Shown here: positions 1-8,869 of the stretch, one piece after another
How positions within the stretch are numbered: the first letter of the stretch is position 1
Layout: every line of letters begins with the position of its first letter
Assembly (NCBI GenBank): GCA_947178105.1
Contig: CAMWXD010000003.1
Span: forward strand, 62,001-126,000
Origin: an uncultured Eubacterium sp.
GTDB lineage: Bacteria > Bacillota > Clostridia > Lachnospirales > Lachnospiraceae
Direction: 5' to 3'
Length of the DNA: 64,000 bases
Position numbers and translations under genes: made by a program
The notes under the pieces: generated by a model
The model's database searches: none
What the model was told of the DNA's origin: nothing
The model's input: only the letters and a program-made list of their open reading frames with translations

Positions 1-1
1 C

Positions 2-1525
2 GTATCGACGATCCGCAACCAGATCGAGGCGGGACGGATCGGACATGCTTATCTGTTCTGCGGCACAAGAGGGACAGGAAAAACAACGATAGCAAAGATT
101 TTTGCAAAAGCAGTCAACTGTGAACAGCCGGTGCAAGGAAGTCCTTGCGGCGAATGCCCGTCCTGCCGGGCGATAGCAGCAGGAAATTCGATGAATGTCA
201 TTGAAATCGATGCCGCATCGAATAACGGTGTGGACAATATCCGGGAGATCCGGGATGAGGTCGCATACGCACCGACTGAAGGCAGATATAAAGTATATAT
301 TATTGACGAGGTTCATATGCTGTCTATCGGGGCATTTAACGCACTGCTGAAAACCCTGGAGGAACCGCCGTCCTATGTTATTTTTATACTTGCGACGACA
401 GAAGCACATAAAATCCCGGTAACAATCTTATCAAGATGTCAAAGATATGACTTTCATCGTATTTCGACAGATACGATCTCAGAAAGATTGCAAGAACTTT
501 TGGAACAGGAACAAGCACAGGCAGAAGAAAAAGCAGTCCGCTATATCGCAAAAGCCGCAGACGGGGCGATGCGTGACGCACTTAGCCTGCTTGACCAGTG
601 CATGGCATTTTATATAGGGGAAAAACTGACTTACGACCATGTGCTGGAAGTATTGGGTGCGGTAGATACGGAACGCTTTTCGTGCATTTTCCGTGCAGTG
701 ACAGGCAGCCAGATTGTAACAGTGATGCAGCAGATAGAGGAATTGGTGTGCGAAGGCAGGGATCTTAGCCAGTTTGTTAACGATTTTACCTGGTATCTGC
801 GAAATCTCCTGCTGCTGCAAAGCTCAGACGGTATGGAGGAGGTATTGGATATTTCCAGCGAAAATCTTGCTTTATTAAAGGAAGAGTGCACAATGGCGGA
901 CAGCGCACAATTAATGCGTTATATCCGCATTTTCTCAGAATTGTCCAATCAGGTGCGTTATTCCACACAGAAACGGATTCTCATTGAGATTGCGTTTATC
1001 AAACTCTGCCGTCCGCAGATGGAAGAAGATGTAAGCTCTATTTTGGAAAGGCTGGCACAGATAGAAAAGAAGATCGAAGAAGGCGTTATACAGCCTGCTG
1101 CATCGGCACATGCAGCCTCCGCGCAGAATCCGGCAGCCAGCACGCAGCAAACCACAGGCAAAGCCGATGCAGGAAACGCACCTATGCCGAAAGCAATATC
1201 CGAAGACATCCGCCAAGTAGTCAAAAACTGGCGCAGTATCACAGCGCAGATGCCGGATGCAATCAGCGTTTTTATCCGCAAGGCTCGTTTGAGTGTCGGT
1301 GAGGGCGATGTGCTCTTGATTGTTTTGGAAGATTCTATTATAGGCGAGATGTTAACAGAAGAAGAGCGTCAGAGAGAAATCAAAGAAAGCATTTCCAGAA
1401 GCATTGGCAAGGAAGTGCAGATACAAATAAAATACAATGATACCGGACAGCCGTTTGAAAAGGCGTATGTAGATCTGGAGCAAGTGATTCATGCACCGAT
1501 TGAGTATGAGGATTTTTCGGATTGA
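2..1525 (+). CDS. dnaX: DNA polymerase III subunit gamma/tau (5' end outside window)
   Basis: Clamp-loader ATPase that loads the sliding clamp during replication. The reading frame is open from base 2, so the start codon lies upstream and only the 3' part is seen. Visible residues 21-29 form the Walker A motif GTRGTGKTT. The zinc module (C-x-E then C-G-E-C-P-S-C) follows, then the Walker B/DEVH stretch VYIIDEVHML and the arginine-finger region LSRCQRYDF. After the AAA+ core there is an Ala/Gln-rich linker (about nt 1080-1190) and a C-terminal domain. Downstream ybaB and recR are in the usual dnaX-ybaB-recR order of Firmicutes. An ATG at 131 is internal and is not the start, because the Walker A motif lies before it. 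Confidence 0.97.
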   Translation, partial: VSTIRNQIEAGRIGHAYLFCGTRGTGKTTIAKIFAKAVNCEQPVQGSPCGECPSCRAIAAGNSMNVIEIDAASNNGVDNIREIRDEVAYAPTEGRYKVYIIDEVHMLSIGAFNALLKTLEEPPSYVIFILATTEAHKIPVTILSRCQRYDFHRISTDTISERLQELLEQEQAQAEEKAVRYIAKAADGAMRDALSLLDQCMAFYIGEKLTYDHVLEVLGAVDTERFSCIFRAVTGSQIVTVMQQIEELVCEGRDLSQFVNDFTWYLRNLLLLQSSDGMEEVLDISSENLALLKEECTMADSAQLMRYIRIFSELSNQVRYSTQKRILIEIAFIKLCRPQMEEDVSSILERLAQIEKKIEEGVIQPAASAHAASAQNPAASTQQTTGKADAGNAPMPKAISEDIRQVVKNWRSITAQMPDAISVFIRKARLSVGEGDVLLIVLEDSIIGEMLTEEERQREIKESISRSIGKEVQIQIKYNDTGQPFEKAYVDLEQVIHAPIEYEDFSD

Positions 1526-1626
1526 TGCTTTTCAAAAGAGCAATTCACAATCATGTATTGTCAGAACGGTGATTATGCGTTAAAATCAATAACAGTCAAA
1601 AAATCAAATCCAAGGAGGTAAAGATC

Positions 1627-1977
1627 ATGGCAAGAAGAGGGGGATTTCCAGGCGGAGGAATGCCGGGCAATATGGCAAATCTGATGAAGCAGGCGCAGAA
1701 AATGCAAAAGCAAATGGAAGATGCGACAAAGGAGCTGGAAGAAAAAGAGATGACGGCTACGGCTGGAGGCGGAGTTGTCGAGGTAACAGTGTCCGGCAAG
1801 CGGGAAGTCACAAAAATTAAGATTGACCCGGAAGCAGTAGACCCAGATGATGTGGAAATGCTTGAAGACCTGATTATGGCGGCTACGAATGAAGCGATGC
1901 GCCAGATAGATGAATATTCACAAAATACAATGGGCAAGATTACTGGCGGCATTGGCGGCGGAATGGGGTTATTTTAG
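1627..1977 (+). CDS. ybaB: YbaB/EbfC family nucleoid-associated protein
   Basis: Small DNA-binding protein of 116 aa, the normal length of the family. The N-terminus is Gly/Met-rich, followed by a helix with the family pattern [14 protein letters not shown] and then the core with [14 protein letters not shown]. It is known to act as a dimeric nucleoid protein and commonly sits between dnaX and recR, as here. The start is supported by a strong AAGGAGG site eight bases upstream. Only two bases separate its stop from recR, so the two genes are very probably cotranscribed and translationally coupled. Confidence 0.95.
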   Translation: MARRGGFPGGGMPGNMANLMKQAQKMQKQMEDATKELEEKEMTATAGGGVVEVTVSGKREVTKIKIDPEAVDPDDVEMLEDLIMAATNEAMRQIDEYSQNTMGKITGGIGGGMGLF

Positions 1978-1979
1978 CA

Positions 1980-2576
1980 ATGGAATATTATAGCGCCCAG
2001 ATCAGCAGATTGATCGAGTCACTGGCAGCTTTACCTGGAATTGGGGTAAAGTCTGCCCAGCGCATGGCGTTCCATATCTTGGATATGCCGGAAGCAGAAG
2101 TGGAAAAACTTTCGAATTCTATTATTGAAGCCAGGCGCAAGGTCTGTTACTGTAAGCAGTGTTATACGCTGACAGATGAGGAGGTCTGCCCGATCTGCAA
2201 CAATCCAAACCGAGACCAGAAATTGATTATGGTTGTAGAAAATCCAAGAGACCTTGCTGCGTATGAAAAAACGGGTAAGTTTGATGGGGTATATCATGTC
2301 CTGCATGGTGCGATTTCGCCAATGCTTGGCATCGGGCCGGCGGATATTAAACTAAAAGAACTGATGCAGCGCCTGCAGGGCGATGTGAGTGAAGTGATCA
2401 TAGCAACAAATTCCAGCCTGGAAGGGGAGACTACAGCAATGTATATCAGTAAACTGATCAAACCGACTGGGATCAAAGTGACGCGGATAGCCAGCGGCGT
2501 ACCGGTAGGCGGAGACCTGGAGTACATTGATGAGGTGACTTTGCTGCGTGCTTTGGAAGGGCGGACAGAATTATGA
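1980..2576 (+). CDS. recR: Recombination mediator RecR
   Basis: RecR works with RecF/RecO in loading RecA at gaps. The protein has 198 aa, the standard length. It shows the N-terminal helix-hairpin-helix ([18 protein letters not shown]), a four-cysteine zinc motif at about residues 57-72 (CYCKQC then CPIC), a Toprim domain ([15 protein letters not shown], then [15 protein letters not shown]) and the C-terminal [15 protein letters not shown] signature. It starts two bases after ybaB with no ribosome site of its own, which points to coupling. Confidence 0.97.
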   Translation: MEYYSAQISRLIESLAALPGIGVKSAQRMAFHILDMPEAEVEKLSNSIIEARRKVCYCKQCYTLTDEEVCPICNNPNRDQKLIMVVENPRDLAAYEKTGKFDGVYHVLHGAISPMLGIGPADIKLKELMQRLQGDVSEVIIATNSSLEGETTAMYISKLIKPTGIKVTRIASGVPVGGDLEYIDEVTLLRALEGRTEL

Positions 2577-2693
2577 CAAAAAAATGAATATTTCATAGGA
2601 ATCTCAGACGCTGACAACAATATATGCCAAAATCAGCCTGTTTGTTATGCTACATTGGACGCATACCTGAAAAAATGGAAAGAGGTGTGCGAA

Positions 2694-4112
2694 GTGGCAG
2701 AACAAAAACAAAGAGCGTCAGGGACACTACCAAAGAATATCCGTCAGATTGGTACCAGCATTGGAAGTACAAGAGTTTATCTGGAGGATTATGTTTATAC
2801 TTATTTACATACACAGGAAGTGCAGGAAACATGGACCCACCGCGGATTTATATTGTTAGGCAGAGTTGAAAAGGGAAAAGATTATACCAGATATTTTATC
2901 AGCGGATTGATTCGGGTGGAAGATGAATTTTTTAAAGAACAGATATTACAATTCAGTGATGACACATGGACGGCTGTTTACAAAGAAATGAAGCAGTATT
3001 ATGACAATCTTGAGATCGTCGGCTGGGGACAGGATGTCAGCAATGGCTCTGCCGGCCTGACGGCAGAGCTGGAGCGAAACCATAAGCAGAATTTTAATAT
3101 CCAGAAAAATGTACTTTTTTTACTTGATCAGGTGGAAAAAGAAGAGGCTTTTTACATATTTGAAAAAAATGTTATGCAGCGCAGGGAAGGATACTATGTC
3201 TATTATGAGAAAAACCCGCAGATGCAGGACTATATGATCGAAAAAAGTAACAGCCGGGAGCTTGACATATCCCCGGATGAGATCCAGGAGCCGCTTGTCC
3301 ACAGCTATCGTGCAGCACTGCTGGAGAAAAAGGCACAGGTTTCCGAAAGAAGATGGAACGGCGTGTTATATACGACCAGCCTGCTGCTGGTGCTGTCTGT
3401 CTGCGTCCTTGGGATCAGCACAGTAAATAATGTAGAAAAGATGCAAAATCTGGAGTCTGTTGTAAATCGAATCTCCGGGCAGAGCGGGCAGGCAGGTTCG
3501 GATGTCCCGGCGATGAGTCCAAATGTAACAGAAGGGGACAGCTCTGATTTGAACGCAGCCGGAAAGGAACAGGAAAACAAAGAGTCAGACGAGCCTGACA
3601 GCAAAGAGCAGGCAGCAGCAACGTCCGGCAGCAGCAAAGAAACAGAAGAAGCAACGTCTGGCAGTAACGGCAAAGAAACAGGAGAAGAGACGTCCGGCAG
3701 CAGTAAAGAAACAGAAGAAGCAGGAGAAGCAACGTCCGGCAGCAGCAAAAAAACAAAAGAAACGACATCCGGCAGCGACAGTAAAGAAGCAGGAGAAACG
3801 ACGTCCGGCAGCGACGGCCAAAAATCGGGCAGCCGGAAAACAAAAGATTCGGATGAAGATGGCAAAGAAGGCGGGACATCTGAAAAAGGCGATTCTGAGC
3901 CGGCGACATCGGACAGCATCGATACGGATTCTCTGTCAGAAGCGCAGACAAGCCTTCTGCAAGGGTATTATATTGTGAAAAAGGGCGACAGCCTTGTTGG
4001 GATCAGTAAGAAAATATATGGGACAGCGGCAAAGGCACGAAAGATTTGTCAGTTAAATGGAATTGATGATATGGACAAGATCTATGCCGGACAGAGATTG
4101 GAGCTGCCGTAA
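2694..4112 (+). CDS. Membrane-anchored LysM protein with low-complexity linker
   Basis: I chose the GTG at 2694 because AGAGGTG lies six bases upstream. A TTG at 2655 is in frame but has no ribosome site. The N-terminal cytoplasmic domain of about 220 residues resembles the Lachnospiraceae family often annotated DUF6128 (from memory, not tested). One transmembrane helix (nt about 3358-3425) is followed by a 150-residue Ser/Gly/Glu/Thr/Lys linker of imperfect TSGSxxKETEEA repeats. A C-terminal LysM domain (YYIVKKGDSLVGISKKIYG ... IYAGQRLELP) should bind peptidoglycan outside the membrane. The topology suggests a cytoplasmic head connected through the wall. The gene follows recR in many Lachnospiraceae, and the function is unknown. 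Confidence 0.85.
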   Translation: MAEQKQRASGTLPKNIRQIGTSIGSTRVYLEDYVYTYLHTQEVQETWTHRGFILLGRVEKGKDYTRYFISGLIRVEDEFFKEQILQFSDDTWTAVYKEMKQYYDNLEIVGWGQDVSNGSAGLTAELERNHKQNFNIQKNVLFLLDQVEKEEAFYIFEKNVMQRREGYYVYYEKNPQMQDYMIEKSNSRELDISPDEIQEPLVHSYRAALLEKKAQVSERRWNGVLYTTSLLLVLSVCVLGISTVNNVEKMQNLESVVNRISGQSGQAGSDVPAMSPNVTEGDSSDLNAAGKEQENKESDEPDSKEQAAATSGSSKETEEATSGSNGKETGEETSGSSKETEEAGEATSGSSKKTKETTSGSDSKEAGETTSGSDGQKSGSRKTKDSDEDGKEGGTSEKGDSEPATSDSIDTDSLSEAQTSLLQGYYIVKKGDSLVGISKKIYGTAAKARKICQLNGIDDMDKIYAGQRLELP

Positions 4113-4166
4113 ACGTTACTGTGAACCAATAAACAGACATAGCCATTTTATATACAGGAGAAAAGC

Positions 4167-5381
4167 ATGGCAAAAAGCGAAAACCGTACTTTACGGGCGC
4201 TTCCGGCACAAAGTGCTGAGGAATTGTCCGAATTAAAACAGAAAATCCGAATCCACAGACTAAAGATTCTGATTTTGGTCTTCATTGTGGTTGGTATCTT
4301 GATCGGATTGCTTTTTGCCGCATTTTTATATTTTGAAAATAAAGTTTATACGGAATATGAAGTAATCGAACAGATCGAACGCAGGGAGACGGAAGCTGCG
4401 GAATATGAAGAGTTTCAGGGAAATATATTGCAGTATACGCAGGATGGGGCATTGTATGCAAGCATTTCAGGGGAAGTGTTCTGGAATCAGACCTATGAGA
4501 TGGAAGCACCGCGTATTACGACATGCGAGGATTATCTGGCTATTTATGAACAGGGCGGCAACCAGATCTATATTATGAATACGGTCGGGCTGCAAGGTAC
4601 GATTAAGACAACGATTCCTGTGCAGCGGGTCAGCATAGCAAGAGAGGGGACAGTAGCTGTCCTGATGGAGGATTCTCAGACGAGCTATATCCATATGTAT
4701 AACAAAGGCGGAAAAAAGCTGGCAGGCGGAGAGCTGCATATTGAAAACAGCGGTTATCCTCTGGACTTGTCATTATCGAAGGATGCTTTAAAGCTGGCTG
4801 TCAGCCTGCTGGATATCCAGGATGCAAAAGTCAAATCCACAGTTGTATTTTACAATTACGGGACAGTAGGGCAAAATAAGATAGATAAAATTGTCGGCTC
4901 CTATACATATGATGATATGATTATCCCAAGCATCCGTTTTGTTACAAATGACAGGCTTGCAGCGTTTGGAGATACAAAGGTGATCCTGTTTGAAGGGACG
5001 CAGAAACCGGCAGTCGTAAAGGAAATCAGTTGTTCCGGGAATATCAGAAGCATTTATTACAATGAAGACTATTTTGGATTGGTCTATGATGACAAAGCTT
5101 CTGCGAAAGGTTATCTTACACAGATCTATAACCTGAAAGGAAAATTGGTCATGGAGCAGAAATTTGATCTGGATTATACAGATATTTGTTTTCTGCAAAA
5201 TGGGCTGCTGTGCATCCGCAATGAGACAAGTGTGCAGCTTTATACGATGAGAGGAAGCAAGCGGTTTGAGTATACCTTCGACCGCAGTATTTATGATATT
5301 ATATCCGGCAGCGGACAGTTGGATTATTGGCTGATACTGAGCGGAGAAACAGACAGGATTAGGTTAAAGGACAGATTTTAA
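4167..5381 (+). CDS. DUF5711-like membrane-anchored protein
   Basis: A protein of 404 aa with a short cytoplasmic N-terminus and one strong hydrophobic segment at residues 31-54, followed by an extracytoplasmic region of about 345 residues. That region is made of repeated beta-strand-like blocks (for example YASISGEVFWN, YIMNTVGLQGTI, IYNLKGKLVM), which suggests a beta-propeller-like fold. This matches what I recall of DUF5711 proteins found between recR-LysM and cvpA genes in Lachnospiraceae. The ribosome site is ACAGGAG, eight bases before the ATG. Only one base separates its stop from cvpA. No catalytic motif is visible and the role is unknown. Confidence 0.8.
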   Translation: MAKSENRTLRALPAQSAEELSELKQKIRIHRLKILILVFIVVGILIGLLFAAFLYFENKVYTEYEVIEQIERRETEAAEYEEFQGNILQYTQDGALYASISGEVFWNQTYEMEAPRITTCEDYLAIYEQGGNQIYIMNTVGLQGTIKTTIPVQRVSIAREGTVAVLMEDSQTSYIHMYNKGGKKLAGGELHIENSGYPLDLSLSKDALKLAVSLLDIQDAKVKSTVVFYNYGTVGQNKIDKIVGSYTYDDMIIPSIRFVTNDRLAAFGDTKVILFEGTQKPAVVKEISCSGNIRSIYYNEDYFGLVYDDKASAKGYLTQIYNLKGKLVMEQKFDLDYTDICFLQNGLLCIRNETSVQLYTMRGSKRFEYTFDRSIYDIISGSGQLDYWLILSGETDRIRLKDRF

Positions 5382-5382
5382 A

Positions 5383-6096
5383 ATGAACTGGTTATATTTT
5401 TCAGTAATGGGTTATATTATAACTTCCGCACTGCGCGGATATCACAGGGGTTTTCTGCGGGTTGTTTATTCTATTGTATCGCTGATCGTCGCGATTTTAT
5501 TTATCACGTTTACGGCTCCGGTTTTTCGGGATGGCATTGTGGAATCTACGACGCTTGCTCAGAAAATCGAAGAAGGAAGCGAAGCTTATATCAAACGGCA
5601 GATCGAAAAAAAGCTGGAGGATGGCACATGGACAGGAATTGCAGAATTATCATCCTTTGCACTTCCGAAATCCGTGCAAACGGAGCTGAACCGCGCAGCA
5701 AAGTCATCGATTCCCGATATTCTGGAGTCGCAGGGTATTTATAAGAAAATGGCAAAAGCGGCAGCGGACTTATGTGTCATGGGGATCGCATTTGCCGCTT
5801 CCGGGATCATTATATGGGTGATTTTGTACTTTATAAGAAAAAAACTGGACAGGTTTTCCAGAAAGCCAGGCATCCATCTTGTTAATATGGTTTTGGGATT
5901 TTTTGCAGGGATTGTGAAAGCTTTTCTTGTGATCTGGGTTGTGTTCCTGCTCGTTCAGATGACACAGATCCTCCCGTCCAGTGCGGCGATGCTGCGTATG
6001 ATTGAGGAAAATGCAGTTTTGCGTGAGTTGTATGAAAATAATTTGGTTTTAGAATGGATTCAGAAGACGGGGGTTTTAAGCTCTGCAAAATGGTAG
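5383..6096 (+). CDS. cvpA: CvpA family membrane protein
   Basis: An integral membrane protein of 237 aa. Four hydrophobic segments lie at about residues 3-20, 25-47, 125-150 and 165-190, the layout of CvpA (colicin V production) proteins. An approximately 75-residue loop between helices 2 and 3 is longer than in the E. coli protein, which is normal for Clostridia. Family members are linked to envelope integrity, but the mechanism is not settled. The last codons and the stop lie inside the transcription terminator hairpin. Confidence 0.85.
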   Translation: MNWLYFSVMGYIITSALRGYHRGFLRVVYSIVSLIVAILFITFTAPVFRDGIVESTTLAQKIEEGSEAYIKRQIEKKLEDGTWTGIAELSSFALPKSVQTELNRAAKSSIPDILESQGIYKKMAKAAADLCVMGIAFAASGIIIWVILYFIRKKLDRFSRKPGIHLVNMVLGFFAGIVKAFLVIWVVFLLVQMTQILPSSAAMLRMIEENAVLRELYENNLVLEWIQKTGVLSSAKW

Positions 6097-6126
6097 AGCT
6101 TAAATCCCCGTTATTTACTATTTTTT
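6069..6126 (+). terminator. Rho-independent terminator overlapping cvpA stop
   Basis: A 15-bp stem (6070-6084 with 6095-6109, one mismatch, GGGG...TTAAGCTCT) is followed by TTATTTACTATTTTTT. The cvpA stop codon lies within the right arm. On the minus strand no T-tract follows, so this mainly ends the dnaX-cvpA operon, although the hairpin also lies at the 3' end of the convergent gene. Confidence 0.85.
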
Positions 6127-7488
6127 CGTTTTTATTTTCTTCACATTGCTCCAGCTCCCATAATATTTTTTCCCATTTGATTTCTGGTACGCACGTACCC
6201 GTATATAATAAGTCTTTCCTTTTTTCAGCCCAGACACGGTCTTTGATTCCGTAAATACGCTTGCGGATTTGCGGCCAGTATGATCCGAAGAAAAATTCTT
6301 TTTCTGGGAATAAGCGATCTGGTAGCCATCAGCGTAAGCGTTCCATTTCCATTTTACTTTTACCTTGCCGCTTCCAGTATTTTCTACGCTTTTCAGTTTG
6401 ACTTTTTTGACAGATACAGGTTCGTCTGTATCGATATCGTCTGAACTGGTATCTACGCTGACCGGCGGCTGGCTGCTGCCGGTATTGCTGCCAGTATTGT
6501 TATTGTTTGTACCAGTATTGGTATTGCCGTTATTTGGATTGCTGCTTCCTGTATCCTGGGTGTAAGTCCAGTGTGCGTATACGGTGCAGGCAGAGGTAAA
6601 AGCGGTATCTGTCGTGACCGGTGTACCGTCAAACAGCCCAGTATACCATCCGTCGAACCGGTAATTTTCGCGGGATGCGGTCGGCAGCACAGGAAGCTTT
6701 TGATTTAAGGTGGACATGGATGTCTGCCCGTTAACTGTGCCGCCGGCTGGGAAAAATGAAATCGTATATTCGGAAGCCCTTCCGGTAGTAAAGGTTCCGA
6801 TTCCCGATTCCAGCCTGATCGTATCTGCAATATAAAATACTTTGTAAAAATAGGTTGTATTTGGTGTCAGGCCTGTAATATTAGTAGCAAGTGTGGAGGT
6901 GTATCCATAATGGTTGATCGTACGCGTGTCCGGCATATAAGCATTGGAGGTGCCCAGTGAAACGCCCCATGTTTTTACATAAGTATTCGGTATAATCGCA
7001 ATCAAAGATACAGTCGTATCTGCGATATTTGAAAGAACGATATCACTGAAATTCACATTTGAAGTATCCCATTGCGCATAGACTTCCGTATTTTCGTAAA
7101 AGGTTGTGTTTGTAGTGACCTGAGTGCCGCCCGTTGTCCATGTATACCAGCCTTTAAAGGTATAGCCGTCTCTTGTTGCAACAGGAAGCCTGGTTAACCT
7201 GTGATTGACGGTCGTCATCCTGCTGCCTTCCCGTAAAACTCCGTAATTGGCATTAAACGTGATCGTATATTCAGTCTGTGTAATGCTGGAGCCGGAACGC
7301 GCAGAGACACTGCGCAGGGCAGCGCTTTGGATGGATGGGCAAGGAAGCGCCTTCGTTGCAGCAGCCTGGCTGTCCGGCAGCGCCGCGGATGAATCTGTAT
7401 CAGATGCCATTACAGCCCGAGGAGAGATACACAGACAAAGCAGCAGCGTGCAGAATAAAATATTGGCAAAATGTAATAATTTTTTCAT
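6118..7488 (-). CDS. Secreted InlB-repeat / fibronectin type III surface protein
   Basis: The start at 7488 has GAGGT eight bases upstream. An in-frame ATG at 7512 lies before it but has no ribosome site and would spoil the signal peptide. The 456-aa protein has a typical signal peptide with cleavage expected near AVMA-S. Two Listeria-Bacteroides (InlB B-type, Flg_new) repeats follow, each ending GWYTxxxxGTxVTTxTxF...VYAxW, and a fibronectin III-like module lies between them. Next is an Asn/Gly/Thr linker and a C-terminal fibronectin III domain (KVKWKWNAYADGYQIAY). No LPXTG or transmembrane anchor is visible, so it may be released or bound non-covalently. It is probably an adhesin, but the ligand is unknown. 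It is transcribed convergently to cvpA. Confidence 0.88.
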   Translation of the reverse strand: MKKLLHFANILFCTLLLCLCISPRAVMASDTDSSAALPDSQAAATKALPCPSIQSAALRSVSARSGSSITQTEYTITFNANYGVLREGSRMTTVNHRLTRLPVATRDGYTFKGWYTWTTGGTQVTTNTTFYENTEVYAQWDTSNVNFSDIVLSNIADTTVSLIAIIPNTYVKTWGVSLGTSNAYMPDTRTINHYGYTSTLATNITGLTPNTTYFYKVFYIADTIRLESGIGTFTTGRASEYTISFFPAGGTVNGQTSMSTLNQKLPVLPTASRENYRFDGWYTGLFDGTPVTTDTAFTSACTVYAHWTYTQDTGSSNPNNGNTNTGTNNNNTGSNTGSSQPPVSVDTSSDDIDTDEPVSVKKVKLKSVENTGSGKVKVKWKWNAYADGYQIAYSQKKNFSSDHTGRKSASVFTESKTVSGLKKGKTYYIRVRAYQKSNGKKYYGSWSNVKKIKTKK

Positions 7489-7521
7489 GGCATGTACCTC
7501 ACTTTCGTTCATGATATATAA

Positions 7522-7550
7522 AGATTAGCACATGTGAGCCGCAGAATCAA
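7522..7550 (-). promoter_or_regulatory. Sigma-A-type promoter for the InlB-repeat protein
   Basis: On the minus strand TTGATT (7550-7545) is separated by exactly 17 bases from TAATCT (7527-7522). It lies about 35 bases before the chosen start codon of the secreted protein, after the stop of the 63-aa gene. Confidence 0.55.
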
Positions 7551-7560
7551 GAAGTGTTGG

Positions 7561-7752
7561 TTATTCTTTGATCTTGTCTATATCGGTAAGATTCACACCA
7601 GATACATTCAATAATGTTTTAATTGTCAAATATTCGTCTTTTAGTTTCGCATATGTTTCTGTTGCATTTTCTTTTTTTGCCAATATCATATACTCTTGTA
7701 TTTTTCTGAAATCGTCCAGTGCTGCTTTTGTTACTTCAATACCTGACGGCAT
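7561..7752 (-). CDS. Small protein of unknown function (63 aa)
   Basis: The start ATG at 7752 follows GAGAGGTGATAAT, a very good ribosome site. A TTG at 7767 contains that site and is rejected. The product is helical and highly charged (KKENATETYAKLKDEYLTIKTLL, here only the pattern is meant), with no membrane segment or known motif. It is transcribed divergently from flgM and shares the upstream region with the sigma-28 promoter. A possible extended -10 element (TGGTATACT) lies about 65 bases upstream. The position suggests a flagellum-linked or orphan small gene, but no function can be assigned. Confidence 0.65.
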   Translation of the reverse strand: MPSGIEVTKAALDDFRKIQEYMILAKKENATETYAKLKDEYLTIKTLLNVSGVNLTDIDKIKE

Positions 7753-7881
7753 ATTATCACCTCTCAATCGTTTTGCATTTACTTGACAGAAAAATAATGA
7801 TTGGAACAGATTTAGTATACCATAACAATAGCATAACGTCTATTCCAATTCTGAAAATTCAACAAAATTAGAAAAACAGCT

Positions 7882-7908
7882 AACAAATTCCAAAAAACGT
7901 CCGATAAA
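7882..7908 (+). promoter_or_regulatory. Sigma-28 (FliA/SigD) promoter of the late flagellar operon
   Basis: TAAC at 7882-7885 is followed after 16 bases by CCGATAA (7902-7908). This matches the sigma-28 pattern TAAA-N15/16-CCGATA. The same spacing occurs in front of the flagellin gene at 31894. Its +1 would lie near 7916, giving a leader of about 100 bases before flgM. Confidence 0.75.
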
Positions 7909-8019
7909 CAAGTTATAGAACTTCACAATCGGCACATAATGAAAGTATCAAGTATGGGCACAATGTGGAGGATTCTAATATATCATTCAGGGACGAGACG
8001 ATGAAAGGAGATGCCTAAT

Positions 8020-8298
8020 ATGCGTATAGATGCTTATAACCAGATCGCAACTTTATACAAAACGACAAAGCCATCCAAGGCAAAGAGTACAGCAGAAATT
8101 ACTTCTGCACGTGATCAGGTTCAGATCTCACGTGCAGGGAGAGATCATCAGATCGCAAAGAAGGCAGTCGCAGCAGCTTCGGATATCAGGGAAGATAGAG
8201 TAGCAGAGCTTAAATCAAGCATAAAGTCTGGAAACTATGACGTTGATACTGGAGATTTTGCGAGCAAATTATTAGCAAGCTATTATGCGGCTAACTAA
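8020..8298 (+). CDS. flgM: Anti-sigma-28 factor FlgM
   Basis: FlgM binds and holds sigma-28 until the hook is finished and it is exported. The 92-aa protein has the family layout: a disordered N-terminus with the short MRIDAYNQI start and a C-terminal sigma-binding part (VAELKSSIKSGNYDVDTGDFASKLL). AAAGGAG lies nine bases before the ATG at 8020. The ATG at 8011 directly abuts that site and is rejected. It is the first gene of the operon, behind a sigma-28 promoter, which gives negative feedback. Confidence 0.92.
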   Translation: MRIDAYNQIATLYKTTKPSKAKSTAEITSARDQVQISRAGRDHQIAKKAVAAASDIREDRVAELKSSIKSGNYDVDTGDFASKLLASYYAAN

Positions 8299-8335
8299 TA
8301 GTAACAGAATCGTTACGGAAAAGCGAGGATAAGAA

Positions 8336-8848
8336 GTGGCAAGTTTAATGGATGACCTGATACAGGTCTTAGAAAACGAGAACGAAGAGTATGGAAAGTT
8401 AGTAGAGTTATCTAAGGAGAAAAAGCAGGTCATCATAGATGCCAATGTTCCGGCTCTGGAAAAGATCGTGGATTTGGAGCAGGATGTAGCCAGCAAGATT
8501 CAAAACCTGGATAATCACCGACAGAAAGTCATGCGTGACATGTCGGTGGTTTTGAATAAATCCGAACAGGACTTTACACTGGATACGATCCTGGAAATGT
8601 TAAGCAGCCAGCCAAAGGAACAGGAACGATTACGAAACGTAAAACAACAGTTGAAGACGACATTAGCAGAAGTTCAAAAGATCAACGAACAAAACCAGAC
8701 ATTGCTGAATCAGGCTCTGGAGTTGGTAGAGTTTGACCTGACTCTGTTTCGAAGTATGCGCACCGCACCCGAGACGGCGAATTACAATAAGAACGCTTAC
8801 AATACGGGAGAGATACTTGGAGGCGGCGGATTTGACGCTAAACAATAA
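8336..8848 (+). CDS. flgN: Flagellar export chaperone FlgN
   Basis: A 170-aa, almost fully helical protein that begins with GTG after GCGAGGAT. It has the FlgN pattern MDDLIQVLENENEEYGKLVELSKEKKQVIIDAN and an approximately 40-residue Gln-rich coiled coil. FlgN is the cytosolic chaperone of the hook-associated proteins FlgK and FlgL, whose genes follow directly. The last 30 residues are Asn/Gly-rich and probably disordered. Confidence 0.88.
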   Translation: MASLMDDLIQVLENENEEYGKLVELSKEKKQVIIDANVPALEKIVDLEQDVASKIQNLDNHRQKVMRDMSVVLNKSEQDFTLDTILEMLSSQPKEQERLRNVKQQLKTTLAEVQKINEQNQTLLNQALELVEFDLTLFRSMRTAPETANYNKNAYNTGEILGGGGFDAKQ

Positions 8849-8869
8849 CGGACAGGAGTGTGAGCAATT

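Noticed and set aside
3305-3919. A 204-aa Ser/Leu/Pro-rich minus-strand ORF
   Set aside because: It is the mirror of the repetitive Ser/Gly/Glu linker of the LysM gene, has no ribosome site, and overlaps a well-supported gene.
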